Positions 1 through 5,484 of a stretch of DNA of 5,484 nt are shown piece after piece. This DNA is from Pseudobutyrivibrio sp. UBA1225 (GTDB lineage Bacteria; Bacillota; Clostridia; Lachnospirales; Lachnospiraceae). Location of the stretch: assembly GCA_002309345.1 (NCBI GenBank), contig DBWZ01000060.1, positions 1-5,484 of the forward strand. Direction: 5' to 3'. Position 1 is the first letter of the stretch, and every line of letters begins with the position of its first letter. The notes below the pieces were generated by a model that saw only the letters and a list, made by a program, of their open reading frames with translations, was not told the DNA's origin and searched no databases. The translations under genes and the position numbers were made by a program.

Positions 1-9
1 GTTTTGTGG

Positions 10-78
10 AACTATTTCTTTTAAGTATATTTCATGTCCGTTCAGGGACATACATTTCCGTCAGAATTGTAAATAGTT
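10..78. repeat. Nested inverted repeats (possible stem structure)
   Basis: Outer arms AACTATTT (10-17) and AAATAGTT (71-78) are perfect 8-base reverse complements. Inside them ATGTCC (34-39) and GGACAT (46-51) form a perfect 6-bp hairpin with a 6-base loop. No T-run follows on either strand, so this does not look like an intrinsic terminator. It could be a structured RNA, an operator or the end of an upstream unit; the sequence alone does not decide. The arms are short and AT-rich, so chance is possible for the outer pair. Confidence 0.4.
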
Positions 79-81
79 GAA

Positions 82-142
82 CGAACACCCGAAAATAAAG
101 AAGCGACACATCGAACTTAGAAAAAAATAATTTTATTGCGAC
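82..142. repeat. Imperfect tandem repeat of three short motifs
   Basis: The motif series CGAAC, AAAATAA, GCGAC occurs twice in the same order: at 82-86, 92-98, 103-107 and again at 112-116, 124-130, 138-142. Spacers are 5 and 4 bases in the first copy and 7 and 7 in the second. This may be a degenerate duplication or a pair of binding sites, or a coincidence of short motifs. Confidence 0.3.
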
Positions 143-160
143 GTAACAGCAGCAGCTGCC

Positions 161-242
161 TGGGGCTGAGGCCGGGAGTCGGGGCGGGGCAAGCAAAGAT
201 ATTTTGTGAGGTTGGGACAACAAAAACGTTGCAGGGTTGGGG
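161..242 (+). other. G-rich tract with possible G-quadruplex character
   Basis: The + strand has G-runs at 162-165, 174-176, 181-184, 186-189, 214-216, 234-236 and 239-242. The first four could form a G-quadruplex with loops of 8, 4 and 1 bases; the 8-base loop is slightly longer than the usual 7-base limit. The last two runs lie at the end of the -35 hexamer and in the spacer of the proB promoter. Folding is an inference; the G-runs themselves are directly visible. Confidence 0.4.
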
Positions 243-258
243 AGTTTAGTGGTATTAT
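229..258 (+). promoter_or_regulatory. Predicted housekeeping-sigma promoter of proB
   Basis: A -35 element TTGCAG (229-234) and a -10 element TATTAT (253-258) are separated by 18 bases, close to the sigma-A/sigma-70 consensus. An A-rich stretch (222-226) lies just upstream. Transcription would start near 265, leaving a leader of only about 20 bases, too short for a T-box or riboswitch. It is placed suitably to drive the whole gene series. Confidence 0.6.
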
Positions 259-286
259 AGTACGGATTAAAAGACGGGAGTGAGTC

Positions 287-1120
287 ATGTACGGACACGA
301 TTTTAAAGAGAAAAAACGAGTTATTGTGAAAGTCGGTTCTTCTACGATTACGCATGAAGAGACGGGCAATATTGATTATACTAAGCTGGAACGGTTGGTT
401 AGACAGCTTGTTGATTTGAGGGCGCAGGGAAAGGATGTGTGCCTTGTTTCGTCCGGGGCTGTTGCAGTGGGACGATATGCAATTGGTCTTAAAGAGCGTC
501 CACAGGATTTGGCTACAAAACAAGCTTGTGCTTCCATTGGGCAGGCTTATTTGATGTCGGTATATCAGAAGCTGTTTTCGGAGTATAATCAAAAGGCTGG
601 ACAGGTTCTTATTACTAAGAAGACTATGACGGATCCAGAATCTAGAGCTAATGCTCGCAATACGTTTGAACAGCTTTTTAATCTCGGTGTTATTCCTGTT
701 GTAAACGAAAACGATACGGTTGCCACTCACGAGATTCAGTTCGGTGATAACGATTCTTTGTCAGCTATTGTTGCGGCTTTGGTTAAGGCGGATGCTTTGA
801 TTCTGCTTTCAGATATTGATGGTTTGTATACAGATGATCCAAATTCTAATCCTAATGCTGAGTTTGTAGCAGTGGTTGATAATATCGATGATGTAGCTAA
901 TATGGCTTCATCAGATAGTAGTTCTGATCTTGGAACGGGTGGAATGACCGCCAAGCTTCGCGCAGCACAGATAGCAACATTTTCTGGTGCGGATATGGTT
1001 ATTACAAACGGTGCACATATTGGAAATATTCACCGCATTTTCGAGAATAAAGATAAGGGTACACTTTTCGTGGCGAACAAACGAGATGATGTACGTGTTT
1101 TGGATTTGTTAGAGGATTAA
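287..1120 (+). CDS. proB: Glutamate 5-kinase, short form without PUA domain
   Basis: ProB phosphorylates L-glutamate with ATP to L-glutamyl 5-phosphate, the first and usually proline-inhibited step of proline synthesis, in the cytoplasm. The 277-residue protein is a single amino-acid-kinase domain: VKVGSS at 14-19 (Lys15 expected at the phosphate site), VSSGAV at 54-59, NENDTV at 140-145, FGDNDSLSA at 152-160, SDIDGLYT at 175-182 and GTGGMTAK at 217-224. By position these match catalytic and glutamate-binding residues known in the Escherichia coli enzyme, such as the Asp-Asn-Asp trio (here 154-156) and a late Lys (here 223). It ends where the kinase domain ends, so the roughly 90-residue C-terminal PUA domain of the E. 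coli type is absent; such short forms are known. The start is well fixed: an in-frame TGA lies at 281-283 and GGGAG at 276-280 sits 6 bases before the ATG. Arginine codons differ from those of downstream genes. It is the first gene of the series. Confidence 0.96.
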   Translation: MYGHDFKEKKRVIVKVGSSTITHEETGNIDYTKLERLVRQLVDLRAQGKDVCLVSSGAVAVGRYAIGLKERPQDLATKQACASIGQAYLMSVYQKLFSEYNQKAGQVLITKKTMTDPESRANARNTFEQLFNLGVIPVVNENDTVATHEIQFGDNDSLSAIVAALVKADALILLSDIDGLYTDDPNSNPNAEFVAVVDNIDDVANMASSDSSSDLGTGGMTAKLRAAQIATFSGADMVITNGAHIGNIHRIFENKDKGTLFVANKRDDVRVLDLLED

Positions 1121-1122
1121 TT

Positions 1123-1344
1123 ATGATTACGGAAAAAGATATTGCAAGAATTAATGAGCTTTATCATAAGAGTAAGAACGAGGGACTTACCCCCGCCGAA
1201 AAAGATGAACAAGCTAAACTTAGAAGAGCATATATAGATGCTATAAAGGGCAATGTGAGAGCTCAGCTCAATAATATAGATATTGTTGATGAAAACGGTA
1301 ACGTAGAAAATCTTGGCGAGAAATATGGAAAAGTCTCAAAATAA
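1123..1344 (+). CDS. DUF896 (UPF0291, YnzC-like) small protein
   Basis: This 73-residue, charged, soluble protein fits the DUF896/UPF0291 family, whose Bacillus subtilis member YnzC is of similar length and forms a helical hairpin. Visible family features are an N-terminal helix with INELYHKSK (10-18), the turn GLTPAEKDEQAKLRRAYID (21-39) and a tail ending in charged and Gly/Asn-rich residues. There is no signal peptide, membrane segment or catalytic motif, and the biochemical role is unknown. In B. subtilis ynzC lies in the SOS-induced yneA operon, but no LexA box is visible here. The ATG follows the proB stop by two bases, with AGAGG (1111-1115) inside the end of proB, so translation is probably coupled. 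It overlaps the next gene by 20 bases. Confidence 0.85.
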   Translation: MITEKDIARINELYHKSKNEGLTPAEKDEQAKLRRAYIDAIKGNVRAQLNNIDIVDENGNVENLGEKYGKVSK

Positions 1345-1921
1345 ACTACTTAGACAACAATACAAAAGTCTTAGGGATTCCCTTTCCGATACCGATAGAA
1401 GGGAGCAATCTAGGGCTATCAAAGACAAGTTTTTGGCTCTTTTAGAATCTGATTTTAAAGGGGCTAATATTTTTTTATGCTTTTATCCTTTCGGTTCAGA
1501 AGTGGATTTGATTCCCATTTACGAGAGTCTATTATCCACTGGAAAAGAGCTTTATTTCCCTATTTCTGACGTGAAAAATCATGTACTTTCATTTATGAAG
1601 ATTAATGATTTAACAAAGGATTTCAAGCAGGGAGCATATGGTATAATGGAACCGATTCCTGACCATGGCAAATTACCTGATATCAATCAGATTCAAAGTG
1701 ATTCCGTTGTGGCTATCACTCCGGGACTTGTTTTTGATAAAGCCTGTAATCGCATGGGCTACGGAGCAGGGTTTTACGATAGATTTTTTTCTTCATATCC
1801 AAATCTCATCAAAGTGGGAGTTGGTTTTGATATTCAAATTGTAGAGGCGCTTGATGTTCAGGAGCATGATGTGCCTATGGATTATATTATTACTAACAAA
1901 TCTGTCTTGAAAGGGGCTTAA
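1325..1921 (+). CDS. fau: 5-formyltetrahydrofolate cyclo-ligase (5,10-methenyl-THF synthetase)
   Basis: The enzyme uses ATP to convert 5-formyltetrahydrofolate to 5,10-methenyltetrahydrofolate, returning a storage or inhibitory folate to the one-carbon pool in the cytoplasm. The 198-residue length is normal for the family (YgfA/Fau of E. coli, YqgN of B. subtilis). Signatures include the basic N-terminal helix (LLRQQYKSLRDSLS, 8-21), YGIMEP (105-110), TPGLVFD (132-138) and the glycine-rich nucleotide loop GYGAGFYDR (145-153), followed by a GVGFDIQ segment and the HDVPMDYIIT motif near the end. I chose ATG 1325, with GGCGAG at 1315-1320, over the in-frame TTG at 1313, which has a poorer ribosome site and would add four residues. 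The chosen start overlaps the DUF896 gene by 20 bases. A perfect extended -10 sequence lies inside this gene at 1639-1647. Confidence 0.93.
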   Translation: MEKSQNKLLRQQYKSLRDSLSDTDRREQSRAIKDKFLALLESDFKGANIFLCFYPFGSEVDLIPIYESLLSTGKELYFPISDVKNHVLSFMKINDLTKDFKQGAYGIMEPIPDHGKLPDINQIQSDSVVAITPGLVFDKACNRMGYGAGFYDRFFSSYPNLIKVGVGFDIQIVEALDVQEHDVPMDYIITNKSVLKGA

Positions 1922-1923
1922 TT

Positions 1924-3168
1924 ATGACATTAATTGAATTAGCTACAAAAGCAAAAGAAGCTAAATATGAGGTTGCAAAACTTTCTACAGAACAAAAGAA
2001 TCAAGGCATTCTTGCAGTTGCAGATGCCCTTGAAAATAATGCTGCAGATATCATAAGCGCTAATGCAATCGACATGGAAAATGGTGAAAAGAAAGGTCTT
2101 TCTGTTGGTCTTTTAGATAGACTTAAGCTTGACGAGGGCAGAATCAAAGGCATGGCTGATGGTCTTAGACAGGTGGTTGCGCTTGAAGATCCTATCGGTA
2201 AGATTACCGAGACTTGGACTCGTCCAAATGGTCTTGAAATTTCAAAACGCCTGGTTCCAATCGGTGTTGTGGGTGTTATCTACGAGGCAAGACCAAACGT
2301 CACAGCAGATGTATTTGGACTTTGCTTCAAGACAGGAAATGCTGTTATTTTAAAGGGTGGTAGTGATGCCCTAGAGTCTAATAAGGCTATTGTAAAGGTC
2401 ATAAAATCAGCACTTGATGTTTTCAAACTACCTGTAGACGCAGTTACTCTAATCGAAGATTCTTCTAGAGAGTCAACAAAGGAAATGATGCGTATGAATG
2501 GCTATATCGACGTGCTCATTCCACGAGGTGGAGCAGGGCTTATTAAGTCTGTTGTTGAGAATGCATCTATTCCTGTCATTGAGACAGGCTCAGGCAATTG
2601 TCACATCTATGTTGATTTTGATGCAGATATAGATATGGCTATAGATATTATTGAAAACGCTAAGACTCAGCGCATTGGTGTATGTAATGCCTGCGAGTCG
2701 TTGGTTATCCACGAGGATATTTCTGCGGCCTTGCTTCCAAGACTAAATGAAAGACTTAAGGAGCACGGCGTGTTAATCAAGGCAGACGAAAAGTCTATCG
2801 CCTTATTAGAGGGTGCAGAACCAGCAACAGAAGAGGACTTTGCTACTGAATATTTAGATTTAATTATCTCAGTTAAGACTGTTTCTTCTGTGGAAGAAGC
2901 AATTGATCATATCAACAAAAACAATACTGGTCACTCTGAGGCTATCATAACTAAAGATGAGGCAAATGCGGAGAAGTTCCTTAGTGGTGTAGATGCTTCT
3001 TGCGTTTATGTCAACGCATCAACTAGATTTACAGATGGTTTTGAGTTTGGATTTGGTGCCGAGATTGGTATCAGCACCCAAAAGCTTCACGCAAGAGGAC
3101 CAATGGGATTACTTGCCCTTACAAGTTATAAATATACCATCCACGGCAATGGGCAAATTAGAAAGTAG
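1924..3168 (+). CDS. proA: Glutamate-5-semialdehyde dehydrogenase (gamma-glutamyl phosphate reductase)
   Basis: ProA reduces the L-glutamyl 5-phosphate made by ProB to L-glutamate 5-semialdehyde with NADPH; the product cyclises to pyrroline-5-carboxylate. The 414 residues match the usual length of about 415. It is an aldehyde-dehydrogenase-fold enzyme: the cofactor-binding half carries YEARPNVTAD (120-129) and ILKGGSDA (142-149), an ETGSGNCHIYVD motif follows, and the catalytic cysteine is Cys254 in RIGVCNACES (a second cysteine is at 257). The C-terminal part has NASTRFTDGFEFGFGAEIGIS and LHARGPMGL, both typical. The start has a strong AAGGGG site (1911-1916) seven bases before the ATG and follows the previous stop by two bases. 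In many bacteria proA directly follows proB; here two unrelated genes lie between them. Confidence 0.97.
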   Translation: MTLIELATKAKEAKYEVAKLSTEQKNQGILAVADALENNAADIISANAIDMENGEKKGLSVGLLDRLKLDEGRIKGMADGLRQVVALEDPIGKITETWTRPNGLEISKRLVPIGVVGVIYEARPNVTADVFGLCFKTGNAVILKGGSDALESNKAIVKVIKSALDVFKLPVDAVTLIEDSSRESTKEMMRMNGYIDVLIPRGGAGLIKSVVENASIPVIETGSGNCHIYVDFDADIDMAIDIIENAKTQRIGVCNACESLVIHEDISAALLPRLNERLKEHGVLIKADEKSIALLEGAEPATEEDFATEYLDLIISVKTVSSVEEAIDHINKNNTGHSEAIITKDEANAEKFLSGVDASCVYVNASTRFTDGFEFGFGAEIGISTQKLHARGPMGLLALTSYKYTIHGNGQIRK

Positions 3169-3181
3169 ATAGGATTTATAA

Positions 3182-4612
3182 ATGAGTATTACGGATTTAT
3201 TAAACAATGCTCCCACCCAGGAGCCAGAGCGTCAATATTACTTTATCGAACAGGTCAAAAAGCTTGTTGAGAAAAAGGAACAGGAGCTTGGCAGAAAGCT
3301 TACATGTTGTGTCACAACCTTTGGATGTCAGATGAATGCTCGCGACTCTGAAAAGCTTCTAGGTATCTTAAAAGAAATCGGCTACGTAGAATCTGACGAT
3401 GAGAATTCTGATTTTGTAATTTACAACACCTGTACAGTTCGTGAAAATGCCAACAACAAGGTCTATGGACACCTGGGAATTCTTCACGGCTACAAGAAAA
3501 AAAACAAAAATATGATGATTGGCCTCTGCGGCTGCATGATGCAAGAACCTACAGTTATTGAACATCTTCAGTCCAACTACAAGTTTATTGATTTAATCTT
3601 TGGTACTCATAATCTTTATAAATTTGCAGAGCTATTTACAACAGCTCTTTTGAACAACAAGGGCATGATAATTGATATATGGAAGGACACAGATCAAATC
3701 GTTGAAAATCTTCCAATATCACGCAAATATCCTTTCAAATCAGGTGTTAATATCAGCTTTGGATGCAACAATTTCTGCACATATTGTATTGTACCTTATG
3801 TTAGAGGGCGAGAGCGTTCTAGAAAGCCTGAGGATATAGTCGAAGAAATCAAGGGTCTTGTTGCTGATGGCGTTGTTGAAATCATGCTTCTAGGGCAGAA
3901 TGTTAACTCTTATGGTGTCGGTCTCGAGGAAAAGGTTACATTCGCAGATTTACTTCGCATGGTTAACGATATTGAAGGCTTGCAGCGTATTAGATTTATG
4001 ACACCTCATCCGAAGGATTTATCAGATGACTTAATAGAGGCAATGGCTACCCTTCCAAAGGTTTGTCATCACATGCATTTGCCTTTACAATCTGGTAGCT
4101 CTGAGGTTCTTAAAAAGATGAATCGCCGCTATACAAAGGAGCATTATCTTGGATTGGTTGAAAAGCTTAGAGCAAGAGTTCCTGATGTTGCAATTACTAC
4201 CGATATAATCGTAGGCTTCCCGGGAGAGACCGAGGAAGACTTCCTCGACACAATGGATGTGGTTGACAAAGTCCATTACGACAGCGCCTTTACATTTATC
4301 TATTCAAAACGTACAGGCACACCTGCTGCTACTATGCCAGACCAGGTGCCAGCTGACGTTGTAAAGGATCGTTTCGATAGACTTTTAGCCCTGGTTCAAA
4401 AGCATGGCCACGACAAAGTAAAAGCTTATGAGGGCACAGTGCAAAAGGTTCTCGTCGAGGATGTAAATGAGCAGGATTCAAGCCTTGTTTCAGGTAAGCT
4501 TGAGAACAATGTTACAGTTCATTTCCCTGGCGACAAATCTTTGATTGGAAAAATCGTAGATGTTAGGTTAAACTGTTGTAAAGGGTTCTATTATATCGGA
4601 GAGATGTGTTAG
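3182..4612 (+). CDS. miaB: tRNA-2-methylthio-N6-dimethylallyladenosine synthase
   Basis: MiaB is a radical-SAM methylthiotransferase that adds a methylthio group to isopentenyladenosine-37 of tRNAs reading codons that begin with U, after MiaA has acted. The 476-residue protein has an N-terminal extension of about 40 residues, as in other Clostridia, then the methylthiotransferase domain with its cluster cysteines Cys49 (FGCQMNA), Cys84 (NTCTVREN) and Cys118 (CGCMMQE). The radical-SAM cluster motif CxxxCxxC is at 195, 199 and 202, followed by LLGQNVNSYG (236-245), HLPLQSGS and TDIIVGFPGET. A TRAM RNA-binding domain occupies about 415-475. The FGCQMNA form and the full set of motifs favour MiaB over RimO or MtaB. 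The start has AGGA at 3171-3174. An A-rich run at 3497-3505 contains an in-phase A_AAA_AAC heptamer. It lies 13 bases after proA and 33 before ruvA. Confidence 0.96.
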   Translation: MSITDLLNNAPTQEPERQYYFIEQVKKLVEKKEQELGRKLTCCVTTFGCQMNARDSEKLLGILKEIGYVESDDENSDFVIYNTCTVRENANNKVYGHLGILHGYKKKNKNMMIGLCGCMMQEPTVIEHLQSNYKFIDLIFGTHNLYKFAELFTTALLNNKGMIIDIWKDTDQIVENLPISRKYPFKSGVNISFGCNNFCTYCIVPYVRGRERSRKPEDIVEEIKGLVADGVVEIMLLGQNVNSYGVGLEEKVTFADLLRMVNDIEGLQRIRFMTPHPKDLSDDLIEAMATLPKVCHHMHLPLQSGSSEVLKKMNRRYTKEHYLGLVEKLRARVPDVAITTDIIVGFPGETEEDFLDTMDVVDKVHYDSAFTFIYSKRTGTPAATMPDQVPADVVKDRFDRLLALVQKHGHDKVKAYEGTVQKVLVEDVNEQDSSLVSGKLENNVTVHFPGDKSLIGKIVDVRLNCCKGFYYIGEMC

Positions 4613-4620
4613 TAGAATCC

Positions 4621-4633
4621 CCATTAGGAATGG
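4621..4633 (+). promoter_or_regulatory. Small hairpin overlapping the ruvA ribosome binding site
   Basis: CCATT (4621-4625) and AATGG (4629-4633) are perfect inverted arms around a three-base AGG loop. The 3' arm contains the first two bases of the likely ruvA ribosome site GGAG (4632-4635), which lies 10 bases before the ATG. In the mRNA the hairpin could partly hide that site. A TTTTT run follows at 4641-4645, but seven bases separate it from this weak stem, so a terminator is unlikely. Confidence 0.35.
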
Positions 4634-4645
4634 AGAACAGTTTTT

Positions 4646-5263
4646 ATGTTAGCTTATATTAGAGGCACATTATCTGACATTGATGAAAATGTTATCATTG
4701 TAGAGAATAATGGTATTGGTTACGGCGTCAGCTCGTCAATGAATACAATCCGGCAATTGCCTACGATTGGTTCAGAGATAAAGCTCAACACCAAGCTAAT
4801 TCCAAAGGAAGATTCTCTCACTTTATATGGATTTTATGATAAGGAGGAGCTTAAGATGTTTGAGCTTCTTCTTTCAGTTAGTGGCATTGGACCAAAGGGG
4901 GCTCTTGCTATCCTTAGTTCTATGACTGTTAGCGACATTCAGTTTGCTGTGGCAGGTGAGGATGCAAAGGCTTTTGCTGCCTGCCCTGGTATTGGTAAAA
5001 AGACAGCCGAAAGAGCTATTATCGATCTCAAGGACAAGGTAGATATTATTGGTGCATTTGAAGCTAAGATTACTTCAGATTTGTCAGGAAAGAAGAGTGC
5101 TTCTCCTGGAATTTCTGTTAAGGAAGAAGTATTAGAGGCCTTAGTTGCACTTGGATATTCGGCTAGCAATGCAGCTCGTGCATTAGATAAAATGACAATC
5201 ACAGAATCCACTACAACAGAGCAGCTTTTAGGTGACACCTTAAAACAGATGTCATTCTTATAA
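4646..5263 (+). CDS. ruvA: Holliday junction branch-migration subunit RuvA
   Basis: RuvA binds four-way DNA junctions as a tetramer and loads RuvB rings that drive branch migration during recombination and fork repair. The 205 residues match the family. The N-terminal OB-fold domain (about 1-63) starts with MLAYIRGTL and contains the acidic pin Glu55-Asp56 in PKEDSLTLYGF, at the same numbers as the E. coli pin residues. The double helix-hairpin-helix domain has VSGIGPKGAL (78-87) and PGIGKKTAERAIIDLKDK (114-131). After a variable Ser/Lys linker (about 142-155), the C-terminal domain that contacts RuvB follows (about 156-205). The start uses GGAG at 4632-4635, part of a small hairpin. No ruvC lies next to it in the window. 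No LexA operator was found upstream, although ruvAB is an SOS operon in several bacteria. Confidence 0.97.
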   Translation: MLAYIRGTLSDIDENVIIVENNGIGYGVSSSMNTIRQLPTIGSEIKLNTKLIPKEDSLTLYGFYDKEELKMFELLLSVSGIGPKGALAILSSMTVSDIQFAVAGEDAKAFAACPGIGKKTAERAIIDLKDKVDIIGAFEAKITSDLSGKKSASPGISVKEEVLEALVALGYSASNAARALDKMTITESTTTEQLLGDTLKQMSFL

Positions 5264-5278
5264 TTCAGGGAGTTTACA

Positions 5279-5484
5279 ATGTTATCTAATAAACAAATCA
5301 CATCAACAATAGCAAGTCATGAAGATCTTGTTAATGATAATGCCCTTAGACCAAAGTCTTTTGATGGTTACATCGGTCAGACTAAGGTTAAGGAAAATAT
5401 GAAAATATATATTGAGGCTGCCAAGAATCGTGGGGATGCTTTGGATCACGTTCTATTATATGGTCCTCCAGGACTTGGAAAAAC
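5279..5484 (+). CDS. ruvB: Holliday junction branch-migration ATPase RuvB, 5' part only
   Basis: The window includes the first 68 codons and two bases of ruvB; the open frame runs off the right edge. RuvB is the AAA+ hexameric motor that works with RuvA. Visible features are the conserved LRPKSFDGYIGQ segment (23-34), the following helix with KVKENMKIYIEAA, then HVLLYGPPGLGK (57-68), which is the start of the Walker A motif; the expected Thr is cut. The N-terminal tail (1-20) is short, as is usual. The ATG has AGGGAG at 5267-5272, six bases upstream, and follows ruvA by 15 bases, so ruvA and ruvB are almost certainly cotranscribed. The frame is open throughout, so the partial state comes from the window edge only. 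Confidence 0.96.
   Translation, partial: MLSNKQITSTIASHEDLVNDNALRPKSFDGYIGQTKVKENMKIYIEAAKNRGDALDHVLLYGPPGLGK

Larger units (their letters stand above)
1..228. other. Non-coding region upstream of the proB operon
   Basis: No convincing gene lies here. The three forward frames from the left edge close at 22-24, 74-76 and 78-80, and none of the short peptides is recognisable, though one could be the tail of a gene lying to the left. The first 140 bases are AT-rich and contain nested inverted repeats (10-78) and an imperfect repeat (82-142). Bases 141-190 then switch abruptly to 37 G or C out of 50. A reverse-strand open frame crosses this region and runs on under proB, but it looks like an antisense shadow. 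I see no T-box, riboswitch consensus or intrinsic terminator with a T-run. Confidence 0.7.

Noticed and set aside
34..51. Intrinsic terminator of an upstream gene
   Set aside because: The 6-bp stem is real but neither strand has a T-run after it.
79..117. LexA (SOS) operator built from the two CGAAC sequences
   Set aside because: A LexA box needs CGAAC followed after four bases by the inverted half GTTCG; both copies are followed by other bases and point the same way.
1..286. Proline T-box or other riboswitch before proB
   Set aside because: No T-box AGGGTGG-type antiterminator sequence and no terminator hairpin are present, and the likely promoter leaves only about 20 bases of leader.
32..730. 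Long reverse-strand open frame (232 codons) across the upstream region and the first half of proB
   Set aside because: It lies antisense to well-conserved proB, has no recognisable domain, and its sequence changes character where the G-rich tract begins; it is best explained as a shadow.
2129..2353. Second forward-frame open frame inside proA
   Set aside because: It overlaps the YEARPNVTAD and KGGSDA coding region of proA in another frame and has no family features.
4204..4209. TATAAT inside miaB as an internal promoter
   Set aside because: No -35 match lies at 16-18 bases and no TG extension precedes it; it encodes the conserved TDIIVGFPGE motif.
4636..4645. LexA-like GAAC...GTTT sequence before ruvA
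   Set aside because: The two halves are only one base apart where four are required, so this is not a usable operator.
4939..5301. Reverse-strand open frame of 120 codons under ruvA
   Set aside because: It is fully antisense to conserved RuvA helix-hairpin-helix and C-terminal coding sequence and resembles no protein I know.

Overview
This window carries seven co-directional genes on the + strand, all housekeeping: proB, a DUF896 (UPF0291/YnzC-type) small protein, 5-formyltetrahydrofolate cyclo-ligase, proA, miaB, ruvA and the start of ruvB (cut by the window edge). Moderate-to-low GC, strong AGGAG-type ribosome binding sites, frequent AGA arginine codons in most genes, DUF896 (a Firmicutes family) and a PUA-less ProB point to an anaerobic member of the Clostridia. 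A Lachnospiraceae-like organism (Butyrivibrio/Roseburia type) is my best guess. The lineage is inferred from protein character, not from a search.

Layout. Positions 1-286 are non-coding. They hold nested inverted repeats (10-78), an imperfect repeat of three short motifs (82-142), a very G-rich stretch (about 147-242) unlike the rest of the window, and a good housekeeping promoter (-35 at 229-234, -10 at 253-258) just before proB. From 287 to the end the genes are packed with gaps of 2, -20, 2, 13, 33 and 15 bases. I see no convincing terminator between them, so the simplest reading is one long transcript.

Function. ProB and ProA perform the first two steps of proline synthesis from glutamate; the last enzyme, ProC, is not here. 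Between them sit DUF896 and the folate-salvage enzyme. MiaB methylthiolates isopentenyladenosine at position 37 of tRNAs. RuvA and RuvB form the Holliday-junction branch-migration motor. The set joins amino-acid synthesis, folate repair, tRNA modification and recombination without an obvious shared pathway, so the linkage is more likely an operon of convenience than a dedicated system.

I found no RNA gene, CRISPR array, mobile element, T-box or LexA box. I do not see an undescribed biological system here. The points most worth a second look are the upstream region, the codon-use contrast between proB and its neighbours, the split of proB from proA, and small signals inside miaB, before ruvA and within the cyclo-ligase gene.
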